Shown: in pieces, positions 1 to 6,516 of the stretch
Numbering within the stretch: the first letter of the stretch is position 1
How the letters are laid out: each line of letters opens with the position of its first letter
Origin: Robiginitomaculum sp.
GTDB taxonomy: Bacteria; Pseudomonadota; Alphaproteobacteria; Caulobacterales; Maricaulaceae
NCBI GenBank assembly: GCA_002733485.1
Contig: NVVU01000026.1
Coordinates: 3,668-11,099, forward strand
Length of the DNA: 7,432 nucleotides
Direction of reading: 5' to 3'
The notes under the pieces: generated by a model
What the model was told of the DNA's origin: nothing
Database searches by the model: none
Seen by the model: the letters and a program-made list of their open reading frames with translations, nothing else
Program-made: the position numbers and the translations under genes

Positions 1-1191
1 TTCGCCCCCGGTATCATCTCGCATCAAAACATTTTTGGTAACATGCCGCCCTTACGGGACAGCATTGCCCAACTGGCAAAATTTTCAAGGATTGTGACTT
101 TCGACAAACGTGGACAGGGCTTGTCCGACCCGACAGTTAAAAGCCCAACCCTGGAGGAACGTATCGACGATATTCGTGCCGTAATGGACGATGCCGGGCT
201 AAAGCGGGCGTTTTTATATGGTTTGTCAGAAGGCGGGCCAATGTGCCTGCTTTTTGCGGCCACCTACCCCGAACGGGTCCAGGGCCTGATCCTGATGGGA
301 ACAACGGCCCGGTTCTCTCAAAGTGATGATTACCCCATCGGCACACCGGCCAAGGAAATCATGAAAACCGCCAGCGTCTGGGGGCGCGGGGTTTTGCGGG
401 ATGTGTTTTTCCCCAGCATATCGCGCGAGGAAATGCCCGATAATGTCTATCGTGCCATGGAAAAGGTGATCGCATCGCCCCACAACATCAAACAGCTTTG
501 CGAAATGCTGGTGGACATTGATGTACGCTCGGTTTTACCAGCCATTCAGGTTCCAACCCTGGTACTTCATTTTTCGGGTGATCTGGCCATTCCCATTCGC
601 ATGGGGCGTTATCTGGCAGAACACATACCGGGTGCAGAATTTTTTGAAATGGCGGGCTCTGACCATGCCGACCTTTCCACTTCGCCCGAAGCGGTGAAAC
701 GTGTGGAACAGTTTTGTAAGGGTATTCTTAAATCCGAAAACAGCACAACCGATCATGGACATGGTACTATCCTTGCCACGGTGCTGGCGATCAAGGCGGG
801 CCGTTCCATTTCAGACGAAGCCTTTGGCAAAACGGTGCAGGCCTATAATGGCCGCCCTGGCGGCGGTGCTGATGGCGCGCGTCAGGCCGTGTTTGACGGC
901 CCAACGCGCGCCGTCCACTGTGCGTTTGACCTGATGAAACTGGGCGAGGATCAGGCCAGCATCGGCCTGCATACCGGATTGACAGAAATCAGGGGCTCTC
1001 AAATCACAGGTGACACCATAAAGGTGCTGACAAAACTCGGCGATCACCTGCGCCCGGGAGAGATTGTCATTACCGGTATATTGCACGACCTTTTGGTACA
1101 AACCGAAATAGAAACCACGGCGTATGATCAGGATATTTCAGGGTTTGACCGGCTCTATGGTGTGAAGGGCCAGCAGCCGGCATCACGATAA
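1..1191 (+). CDS. Alpha/beta hydrolase fused to degenerate class III cyclase-like domain (5' partial)
   Basis: The reading frame is open from base 1, and the residues before the first Met (position 43) continue the hydrolase fold (PGIISHQN resembles the usual 'PGFxSHL' strand of this family). The true start therefore lies upstream and 43 is an internal Met. 396 residues are visible. The hydrolase half carries FDKRGQGLSDP, the nucleophile elbow GLSEGG (Ser at 226-228), an acid in SGD (Asp at 580-582) and a His in GSDH (664-666), so the Ser-Asp-His triad looks intact. After a linker, about 763-1176 matches the C-terminal cyclase homology domain often fused to such hydrolases (ATVL, VFDGPTRAVHCA, GLHTG, RPGEIVIT). 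That domain lacks the metal Asp of the usual FTD motif and the catalytic Arg. Substrate is unknown; a soluble cytoplasmic esterase-like enzyme is likely. No signal peptide can be judged because the N-terminus is missing. Confidence 0.9.
   Translation, partial: FAPGIISHQNIFGNMPPLRDSIAQLAKFSRIVTFDKRGQGLSDPTVKSPTLEERIDDIRAVMDDAGLKRAFLYGLSEGGPMCLLFAATYPERVQGLILMGTTARFSQSDDYPIGTPAKEIMKTASVWGRGVLRDVFFPSISREEMPDNVYRAMEKVIASPHNIKQLCEMLVDIDVRSVLPAIQVPTLVLHFSGDLAIPIRMGRYLAEHIPGAEFFEMAGSDHADLSTSPEAVKRVEQFCKGILKSENSTTDHGHGTILATVLAIKAGRSISDEAFGKTVQAYNGRPGGGADGARQAVFDGPTRAVHCAFDLMKLGEDQASIGLHTGLTEIRGSQITGDTIKVLTKLGDHLRPGEIVITGILHDLLVQTEIETTAYDQDISGFDRLYGVKGQQPASR
763..1176 (+). other. Degenerate adenylate/guanylate cyclase-like domain inside the hydrolase fusion
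   Basis: This segment encodes the C-terminal domain of the fusion. Active class III cyclases of this architecture read roughly TVLFTDIVGST, then GDGF.ATFDGP, GLHTG and an AARV-type helix. Here the first motif reads TVLAIKAG (778-801), so the metal-binding Asp is absent. In ungapped register with FDGP, the second Asp is replaced by Gly (ADGARQAVFDG, 868-900); a one-residue gap could restore it. The helix position of the transition-state Arg reads LTKL (1027-1038). The span from TVL to FDGP is 42 residues against about 59 in typical members as I remember them, so a helix is shortened. GLHTG (964-978) and the C-terminal YGVKG remain. The domain is most likely a non-catalytic, structural or ligand-sensing remnant. 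Confidence 0.75.
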
Positions 1192-1308
1192 AGCCGTATC
1201 CCGAACGCTCTTCACACTATTCATTTTTGTTGGCCAGCTATGGCTTGACGTTCCCGGGTGGGCACGACAAAGCTGCGCCGCATTCATAAAACCGGCAGGG
1301 GGAATATC
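1192..1308. other. Intergenic gap between hydrolase fusion and MAPEG gene
   Basis: This 117-bp stretch holds no gene. A TTGACG box at 1245-1250 resembles a -35 element, but the hexamers 16-18 bp downstream do not resemble TATAAT, so I do not call a promoter. A weak GCCA/TGGC inverted repeat lies at 1232-1243 without a following T-run, so no terminator is called. The downstream gene may have its own promoter here, but the sequence does not show it. Confidence 0.5.
1297..1303 (+). promoter_or_regulatory. Shine-Dalgarno of the MAPEG gene
   Basis: The purine run AGGGGGA ends five bases before the ATG at 1309. It decides the start: the same frame is open from a GTG at 1258, but that codon has no ribosome-binding site before it and would add a basic tail that blocks the N-terminal hydrophobic helix from leading the protein. 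Confidence 0.7.
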
Positions 1309-1716
1309 ATGTTGGACTTTTCGGCCTATCAGGCGGCCTCATTATATCTGGCTTTTAACCTTATTTTACTTCTGGTGCTGGGCTGGCGCACGGCCAAAGC
1401 CCGCCAGGCAACCGGCATTGGGTTGGGCCATGGGGATAATGAAGACATGATGCGGGCCATGCGCATTCACGCCAATTTTGCCGAATATGCGCCGCTGACC
1501 ATGGTTGGCCTGTTGGCTCTGGCCGCCATCGGCGCACCGGTCTTGCTAATCCATGTTCTGGGCAGTGTGTTCACGCTGGCGCGCATTGGCCACGGCTTTG
1601 GCTTTACCGCGCCCAAGGGCAAACGCCCGGTTGGGCGCTTTTACGGCACCATCTTTACCGGTCTGGTGTTGATCGCAGAGGCGGCGGCGCTGCTCTATTT
1701 TGCCTTTGTCGGCTAA
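1309..1716 (+). CDS. MAPEG-family membrane protein (YecN-like)
   Basis: A 135-residue integral membrane protein of the MAPEG superfamily (membrane-associated proteins in eicosanoid and glutathione metabolism). Four hydrophobic segments are visible at about residues 7-26, 62-76, 78-95 and 112-133. The family signature between helices 1 and 2 is clear: R49-A-M-R52-I-H-A-N56-F-A-E59-Y-A-P62, the loop that in characterised members helps bind glutathione. Length and this motif resemble Escherichia coli YecN, a bacterial member of unknown physiological role. Characterised relatives act as glutathione transferases or peroxidases on lipophilic substrates; that activity is inference here. The gene starts 117 nt after the hydrolase fusion and ends 42 nt before pmbA, so co-transcription with pmbA is possible but not shown. 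The last codons and stop form a small hairpin (TCGGC-TAAA-GCCGA, 1709-1722) without a T-tract. Confidence 0.9.
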   Translation: MLDFSAYQAASLYLAFNLILLLVLGWRTAKARQATGIGLGHGDNEDMMRAMRIHANFAEYAPLTMVGLLALAAIGAPVLLIHVLGSVFTLARIGHGFGFTAPKGKRPVGRFYGTIFTGLVLIAEAAALLYFAFVG

Positions 1717-1758
1717 AGCCGATTGCGAGAGTGAAGGGGCGGCGTTAAACCTGCGCCT

Positions 1759-3123
1759 ATGATAAAAGCAAACGAGCATACATCCGATCCGGCGCACTTT
1801 TCCGCCCTGGCCAAAGACCTGCTAAGGCACGCCATGAAGGGCGGCGCCGAGGCTGCCGAAGTGGTGATTGTGCGATCACGATCGCTGGATGTGACGGCGC
1901 GCGAGGGTACGCTGGAAGATGTGGAAAGCGCGGAGAGCCAGGATCTGGGCCTGCGTGTATTGATGGGCAAGCATCAGGCGGGCATTTCCTCGTCTGACCT
2001 CTCCCCCGCCTCATTGGAAAAGCTGGCCGAACGGGCCTGCGCCATGGCCAAGGCAGCCCCCGAAGACCCATATTGTGGCCTGGCCGATCCGGATCAACTG
2101 GCAAAGAATCACCCTGATCTTAACCTTTATGACCCCGCCACCCCCGACATAGACAGCCTGACCGAGGCGGCGCTGGCCACCGAGGCCGCCGCCTTGAGCG
2201 TCAAGAATATCAGCAAATCGGGCGGTGCCTCCGCCGGGTGGAGCACCAGCGCCGTTAGCATTTGTGCCAGCAATGGTTTTGAGGCCACACGCCAGAACAC
2301 CTCCCACGGGCACAGCGTCATGGTGATTGCTGAGCGCGATGGCGCCATGGAGCGCGACTGGGCGCAAAGCACCGCCCATTGGGCCGAGGATTTGCGCAGC
2401 GTTGAAGAGGTCGGCCTGGAGGCCGGCACCCGCACGGCGGCGCGTCTGGGCGCGGTTAAACTGCAAAGCGCCAGCATGGCGGTGATGTTCGAGCCGCGTA
2501 CCGCCAGATCACTGCTGGGTATGCTTTTGGGGGCCATTACCGGCCCCAGCGTGGCCAGAGGTATTTCATTTCTGAAAGACAAAATGGGTGAACAGGTGTT
2601 TGCCCCGGGGTTTGATATTGTCGAAGATCCGTTTCGTCATCGCGGGCTTGGTTCCTCCGCTGTGGACGGCGAAGGGCTGGCCCGCCGCAAGCGACATCTG
2701 GTCAAGGATGGGCACCTGACCACCTGGTTGCATTCGCTCTCATCGGCCCGGCAAATGGGCGAGGCTCCCACGGGACATGCCGCTTTGGGGCTGGGTGGAC
2801 CGCCCGGGGTGGGCACCACCAATGTACATATTGCGCCCGGTACCAAAAGCCCGGGTGAACTGATGGCCGAAATTGGTAATGGCCTGATCGTTACCGACGC
2901 CTTTGGGCCTTCCTTTAATGCGGGCACGGGGGATTGGTCGGTGGGCATTGCCGGGTTTGAGATCAAAAACGGGATGCGCGCCGGGGCGATCAATGAAATG
3001 ACCGTGGCGGGGAATTTGCTGGATATTTATGCCCGCCTGATCGCCGCCAATGATCTTGAATTTCGATCCAGTGCCAACACGCCTTCGCTACTTATCGAAG
3101 GCCTGAGTGTCGCCGGGCAATGA
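1759..3123 (+). CDS. pmbA: TldD/PmbA-family protein, PmbA (TldE) type protease subunit
   Basis: A 454-residue protein matching the PmbA/TldE branch along its whole length, close to the usual size of about 450. In Escherichia coli, PmbA and TldD form a heterodimeric cytoplasmic metalloprotease that processes microcin B17 precursor and degrades the antitoxin CcdA; TldD carries the zinc HExxxH motif and PmbA does not. No HExxxH is present here, which fits PmbA. Recognisable blocks are AREGTLEDVESAESQDLGLRV (residues 47-67, lectin-like start of the fold), SNGFEATRQNTSHGHSVMVIAERDGAMERD (171-200), GLGSSAVDGEG (296-306), GDWSVGIAGFEIKNG (391-405) and the C-terminal block ending NDLEFRSSANTPSLLIEGLSVAG (431-453). 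The ATG at 1759 is chosen because an in-frame TGA lies at 1732 and the next Met would cut into the first conserved helix. A purine run (GAAGGGG, 1733-1739) is too far away to be an ideal ribosome-binding site. The stop overlaps the next start. Confidence 0.93.
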   Translation: MIKANEHTSDPAHFSALAKDLLRHAMKGGAEAAEVVIVRSRSLDVTAREGTLEDVESAESQDLGLRVLMGKHQAGISSSDLSPASLEKLAERACAMAKAAPEDPYCGLADPDQLAKNHPDLNLYDPATPDIDSLTEAALATEAAALSVKNISKSGGASAGWSTSAVSICASNGFEATRQNTSHGHSVMVIAERDGAMERDWAQSTAHWAEDLRSVEEVGLEAGTRTAARLGAVKLQSASMAVMFEPRTARSLLGMLLGAITGPSVARGISFLKDKMGEQVFAPGFDIVEDPFRHRGLGSSAVDGEGLARRKRHLVKDGHLTTWLHSLSSARQMGEAPTGHAALGLGGPPGVGTTNVHIAPGTKSPGELMAEIGNGLIVTDAFGPSFNAGTGDWSVGIAGFEIKNGMRAGAINEMTVAGNLLDIYARLIAANDLEFRSSANTPSLLIEGLSVAGQ

Positions 3124-3920
3124 GCAATATAACCGGGGACGATCTGGCGCTGTTGCAGGAGGCAGCGCGGCGCGGCGGGGCCTGTGCCATGGGCTGGTTT
3201 GCCAATCCGGGCGAGGTCACCGAAAAAAGCCCGAACCATCCAGTCACCAAGGCCGATCTGGAAACCGACGCCTTATTGCAGAGTTATTTGCGTTCTGCCC
3301 GCCCCGGTTATGGTTGGCTGTCCGAAGAAAGCGTGGATGATGGTTCACGCCTGACCGCCAAACGCACCTTTGTGGTGGACCCCATAGATGGCACACGGGC
3401 GTTTATTGCGGGCAAGCCGCATTTCACCATTTGTCTGGCCGTGGTTGAAAACGGACGCCCCTTAAGCGCGGTTGTTTATAATCCGGCGCTGGAAGAACTG
3501 TATTGCGCGAAGACCGGTCTGGGCGCGACCTGTAACGATACGCCCATCACCTGCAATCCGTGCGAGGGGTTATCCGGCGCGCGCATGCTGGCCCATGATG
3601 GGTTGTTTGCCCACAAGGGATGGGCAGAACCCTGGCCCAAAATGCACACCGGCAGCCGCAATTCCATGGCCTACCGTATCGCTTTGGTTGGCGCCGGTGC
3701 ATGGGATGCGGCACTGACTTTGCAGCCGAAATCAGACTGGGATCTGGCCGCCGCTGACCTGATCGCCAGCGAGGCCGGAGCCATAATAACCGACCCTCAT
3801 GGCCAGCCGTTTCGTTATGATCTGCAAAACACTGTCAATGAAGGCGTAATTTGCGCTGGCCCCGCTCTGCATGCACTGATATTAGAGCGCGTTCTTACTT
3901 CACGACAATCCAGGCAATAA
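3120..3920 (+). CDS. Inositol-monophosphatase-family phosphatase, CysQ-like
   Basis: A 266-residue member of the Mg2+-dependent, lithium-sensitive phosphatase family. Metal-binding motifs are complete: VTKADLETD (residues 42-50), WLSEES (66-71, Glu69/Glu70), DPIDGT (87-92, Asp87 and Asp90) and WDLAAAD (207-213, Asp208). The family includes inositol monophosphatase (SuhB), histidinol-phosphatase and 3'(2'),5'-bisphosphate nucleotidase (CysQ). I favour CysQ, which hydrolyses PAP left over from sulfate assimilation, because CysQ-annotated genes commonly sit beside pmbA in Alphaproteobacteria as I recall, and because of the WLSEES and TRAFIAGKPHFT wording. Substrate is not provable from sequence. 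The start codon overlaps the pmbA stop in an ATGA, which implies translational coupling. The stop lies two bases before the DUF4170 gene. Confidence 0.92.
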   Translation: MSNITGDDLALLQEAARRGGACAMGWFANPGEVTEKSPNHPVTKADLETDALLQSYLRSARPGYGWLSEESVDDGSRLTAKRTFVVDPIDGTRAFIAGKPHFTICLAVVENGRPLSAVVYNPALEELYCAKTGLGATCNDTPITCNPCEGLSGARMLAHDGLFAHKGWAEPWPKMHTGSRNSMAYRIALVGAGAWDAALTLQPKSDWDLAAADLIASEAGAIITDPHGQPFRYDLQNTVNEGVICAGPALHALILERVLTSRQSRQ

Positions 3921-3922
3921 CC

Positions 3923-4180
3923 ATGAACAAACCTTTGCAGCGCAAAAATGAAAAACAACTCTTGCACATCGTCATTGGCGGCGAGCTGGATGACGTTAAC
4001 AAGGTCTATTTCAAAGACCTGAACAAGCTGGACTTTATCGGCGCCTTTCCCGACCATGCCAGCGCCTTTAACGCGTGGAAATCGGCGGCACAACAAACCG
4101 TGGATAACGCTCACATGCGCTATTTTATCATTCATGCCCACCGCCTGATTGACCCGGAAAACGACCATCAGGACCATTAG
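3923..4180 (+). CDS. DUF4170 domain protein
   Basis: An 85-residue soluble protein of a family known to me as DUF4170, mostly alphaproteobacterial and without assigned function. The recognisable core is LHIVIGGELDD (residues 14-24), YFKDLNKLDFIGAFPDHASAFNAW (29-52) and the strongly conserved TVDNAHMRYFIIHAHRLIDPE (59-79). No signal peptide, membrane segment or Cys metal site is present; the alternating hydrophobic pattern suggests a small alpha/beta fold. The frame is open further upstream to 3851, but that would overlap the phosphatase by 70 nt and add unconserved residues. ATG 3923 follows the phosphatase stop by 2 nt, with AGG at 3912-3914 as a modest ribosome-binding site. Its 3' end overlaps the ABC exporter gene by 32 nt. 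The context suggests a role linked to envelope lipid export or its control, which is inference. Confidence 0.88.
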   Translation: MNKPLQRKNEKQLLHIVIGGELDDVNKVYFKDLNKLDFIGAFPDHASAFNAWKSAAQQTVDNAHMRYFIIHAHRLIDPENDHQDH

Positions 4181-5906
4181 TCAGCCAAAACCCAGCGCCC
4201 GGTTCTGGCACGACTGGGTACTGCCCCACTGGCCGCGCCTTTTGCTGGCCATTGCCTTGATGGTGCTGGTGGCAACGGCCAACTCTCTCTACCCGGTGAT
4301 GGTGCGCTGGGCGGTGACGCTGCTCGAGGCCCGCGATCCGCGCATGCTGGGTCTGGTCCCGGCGGGGATTATCGTCCTTAGTCTGTTCAAGGCGATCTCG
4401 CTTTACTGGCAAACCCTGATCACCAATGCGGTATCTTTACGCATAACCATGGCGCTGCAAAACGCCATGTTCGGGCATTTGCTGGGGGCCGATTATGGCC
4501 AGATCAGCGCCACCCCGGCGGGCCAATGGGTGTCACGCCTGACCAATGATATCAATCTGGTGCGCGAGGCCCTGTCCCGCGCTTTGACCAATCTGGTGCG
4601 CGACAGCCTGACGGTTATGGGGGCCATTGCCTTTATGATCTGGGTGGACTGGATGCTGGCGCTACTGGTGTTTACGCTATACCCGCTGGCGGCCTTTCCT
4701 GTCACTCGCATTGGCAAAACCGTGCGCGTCCTGTCGGCACAGGCACAGGCACAACTTGGCCGCTTAACGGCACTGCTGACCGAAAGCCTGTCCGGAGTGC
4801 GGATGATCAAGGTCAACCAGCTGGAAGCCCACGAACAGACCCGTGCCGCGAAAAGTTTTGAAGAGCGCCGTGATCTTAGCCTCAAACTGATTAGCAAAAA
4901 GGCGCAAGTTGATCCCATGCTGGAAATTGCCGGCGGCATCGCTTTTGCTGCGGTGCTGGCCTTTGCCGGCTGGCGGGTCAGTGGTCATGGCTCGCCTATT
5001 GCCAATTTGATTGGCTTTATCAGCGCGCTGGCAGTGATGGCTCCCTCCTTGCGGGCTATTGGCACCCTGAGCGCCGTTTGGCAGGAAGGGGCGGCAGCGC
5101 TGGACCGCATCTTTGCGCTTTTGGATACACCGCCCAAAATCACCGAACGCGACAATGCCAAAGACCTGGTTGTATCGCGCGGCGATATTTCATTTCACGA
5201 TGTCAGCCTATCCTATGGGGATAATCAAACCGTATTGCATGCCATCAGCTTTGCGATCAAGGCCGGACAGACCCTGGCGCTGGTAGGGCCATCCGGGGCC
5301 GGTAAAACCAGCCTGCTTAACCTCATCCCCCGGCTGTATGATCCTGATAGCGGGCAAATTCAGATTGATGGCTCACCCATTGATCAGGTGACGCTGTCTT
5401 CATTGCGCCGTTCCATGGCACTGGTCAGTCAGGATGCGGTTCTATTCGATGGTACAATTCGGGAAAACATCGCCTTTGGCCGCCTTGATGCCAGCGCCGA
5501 AGACATTCACGCGGCGGCAAAACTGGCCGCCGCCCATGACTTTATTCAGGAGCAGCTCGATGGCTATGACACTCAGGTGGGCGAGCGCGGTCATCGTCTT
5601 TCCGGTGGCCAGAGCCAACGCATAGCGCTGGCGCGTGCCCTCCTCAAGGATGCACCGATCCTGCTTCTTGATGAAGCCACCAGTGCGCTGGATGCCAATA
5701 CCGAAACGCAGGTGCAAAAAGCGCTGGAAAACTTAAGCACCGGACGCACCACCATTATGATCGCCCACCGTTTGACCAGCGTCATGCGTGCTGACCATAT
5801 TCTGGTGCTGGAAGATGGCCGGGTGGTGGAAGAGGGTAACCATACCACCCTTATGGCCGCCGGTGGGCTGTATGCCCGTTTGGCCAGGGACCAGTTTAAC
5901 GATTAG
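4149..5906 (+). CDS. MsbA-like ABC exporter (fused permease and ATPase)
   Basis: A 585-residue half-transporter with an N-terminal type IV permease domain and a C-terminal ATPase, so it should act as a homodimer in the inner membrane. Six hydrophobic segments are visible, within about residues 28-52, 63-85, 148-185 (two), 257-280 and 282-305. The ATPase has Walker A GPSGAGKT (380-387, Lys386), Q-loop VSQD, signature LSGGQ (484-488), Walker B ILLLDE (504-509, Asp508, catalytic Glu509), D-loop SALD and H-loop His540, so it should be active. Relatives include MsbA, which flips lipid A-core; the PmbA/CysQ/DUF4170 neighbourhood favours a lipid substrate, but drug or peptide export cannot be excluded. 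The most upstream start is TTG 4149, right after an in-frame TGA at 4146. It lies inside the DUF4170 gene and has no good Shine-Dalgarno, so translation is probably coupled. The 3' end overlaps the convergent lipoprotein gene by 11 bp. Confidence 0.93.
   Translation: MTRKTTIRTISQPKPSARFWHDWVLPHWPRLLLAIALMVLVATANSLYPVMVRWAVTLLEARDPRMLGLVPAGIIVLSLFKAISLYWQTLITNAVSLRITMALQNAMFGHLLGADYGQISATPAGQWVSRLTNDINLVREALSRALTNLVRDSLTVMGAIAFMIWVDWMLALLVFTLYPLAAFPVTRIGKTVRVLSAQAQAQLGRLTALLTESLSGVRMIKVNQLEAHEQTRAAKSFEERRDLSLKLISKKAQVDPMLEIAGGIAFAAVLAFAGWRVSGHGSPIANLIGFISALAVMAPSLRAIGTLSAVWQEGAAALDRIFALLDTPPKITERDNAKDLVVSRGDISFHDVSLSYGDNQTVLHAISFAIKAGQTLALVGPSGAGKTSLLNLIPRLYDPDSGQIQIDGSPIDQVTLSSLRRSMALVSQDAVLFDGTIRENIAFGRLDASAEDIHAAAKLAAAHDFIQEQLDGYDTQVGERGHRLSGGQSQRIALARALLKDAPILLLDEATSALDANTETQVQKALENLSTGRTTIMIAHRLTSVMRADHILVLEDGRVVEEGNHTTLMAAGGLYARLARDQFND
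4736..4753 (+). repeat. Three tandem copies of the hexamer GGCACA
   Basis: GGCACA is repeated three times without interruption inside the ABC exporter gene and encodes alternating Ala and Gln in the helical coupling region after the fourth membrane segment. The unit length is a multiple of three, so gain or loss of a copy would not shift the frame. It is probably a by-product of codon choice rather than a regulatory repeat. Confidence 0.6.
5896..5906. other. 11-bp overlap of two convergent coding regions
   Basis: The ABC exporter stop (TAG, 5904-5906, plus strand) and the lipoprotein stop (TAA, 5898-5896, minus strand) overlap tail to tail. No GC-rich hairpin followed by a T-run is visible on either strand within about 50 bp, so each transcript must end inside the opposite gene or by a factor-dependent route. 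Confidence 0.85.
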
Positions 5907-6516
5907 CGCTTTCGGCGGCTTCCAATTGACCTGCTGCCCAGTCCCCCAGTGCCTGACCTCCCTGATGGGCGGCGCTGTCCACTGCCGCCGCAATGGCGCC
6001 AAGTCGGTTTTCACTGGCGCGCACGCTGGCATCAAAATGGTGCTGGGCAATCACCGTTCGCGAACGCCGGTTAATCAACTTGGCGCGTATGCTCACCCGA
6101 CCCAGTGGCGCGGTCTCGGCCCCCTGATCATAAACAATCTCGAAATGACGAATTTCAGTGATCAGACCATAGCGCGGGTGCACGCCCTCCTGAGGGGAGA
6201 CCACATTGATGCGCCCGGTCGCCAGCAGAGCATCGCCCAAAAGTTCAGCCATGATTTGCGGCACCGGGGCGGCCCAGCGCGCCCCCGTGGTATAGGCTAT
6301 GCCCTGTTTGCCCTCGATCACCGCCATGCGATTATTGCGCAGCGCCTTTGGGGTGCGCGGCAATTCAACTATAATCACCGGCGAGGCGGCCAGATTATCC
6401 GGCAGGATAATCTCGCTGAGGCGAAAAATATCAGGGTCCGGCCCGGGCTTGGGCAATAGCGAGACACACGAGGCCAGCATCAGTGATGCTGCCAGAATTA
6501 CCAGTTTCGCCCTCAT
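5896..6516 (-). CDS. ABC-type transport auxiliary lipoprotein (PqiC / DUF330 type)
   Basis: A 206-residue lipoprotein. The N-terminus has a short basic start (MRAK), a hydrophobic core and the lipobox L14-A15-S16-C17, with Cys17 encoded at 6466-6468 as the lipidation site. Val at the next position gives no Asp retention signal, so outer-membrane placement is expected by the enterobacterial Lol rule. The mature part resembles the auxiliary lipoproteins of MCE transport systems (PqiC in Escherichia coli): an early Y/F-L-type strand region, IIVELPRTPKALRNNRMAV, a WAAPVPQIMAELL helix that precedes a LLATGRINVV strand, and a late FEIVYDQG strand. It follows the MCE gene with a 4-nt ATGA overlap, so it very likely works with that protein in moving phospholipid between the membranes. 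It ends 11 bp inside the convergent ABC exporter gene. The role is inferred from family and neighbour. Confidence 0.88.
   Translation of the reverse strand: MRAKLVILAASLMLASCVSLLPKPGPDPDIFRLSEIILPDNLAASPVIIVELPRTPKALRNNRMAVIEGKQGIAYTTGARWAAPVPQIMAELLGDALLATGRINVVSPQEGVHPRYGLITEIRHFEIVYDQGAETAPLGRVSIRAKLINRRSRTVIAQHHFDASVRASENRLGAIAAAVDSAAHQGGQALGDWAAGQLEAAESANR

Noticed and set aside
1245..1273. TTGACG box considered as a sigma-70 promoter for the MAPEG gene
   Set aside because: The hexamer at 17 bp spacing (CAAAGC) matches TATAAT at only two of six positions.
1258..1308. Upstream GTG start for the MAPEG gene
   Set aside because: No ribosome-binding site precedes it, and the ATG at 1309 has AGGGGGA at a good distance and gives the usual family length.
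1709..1722. Hairpin TCGGC-TAAA-GCCGA spanning the MAPEG stop codon, considered as a terminator
   Set aside because: The stem is only 5 bp and no T-run follows on the plus strand, so an intrinsic terminator is not supported.
2011..2582. Minus-strand open frames of 151 codons within pmbA
   Set aside because: They are antisense to a continuous, conserved PmbA protein and have no Shine-Dalgarno or family resemblance.
5788..6459. Long plus-strand open frame of 223 codons opposite the lipoprotein gene
   Set aside because: It is antisense to a gene with a clear lipobox, strong Shine-Dalgarno and operon overlap. Its translation shows no recognisable domain and it overlaps the exporter in a second frame.
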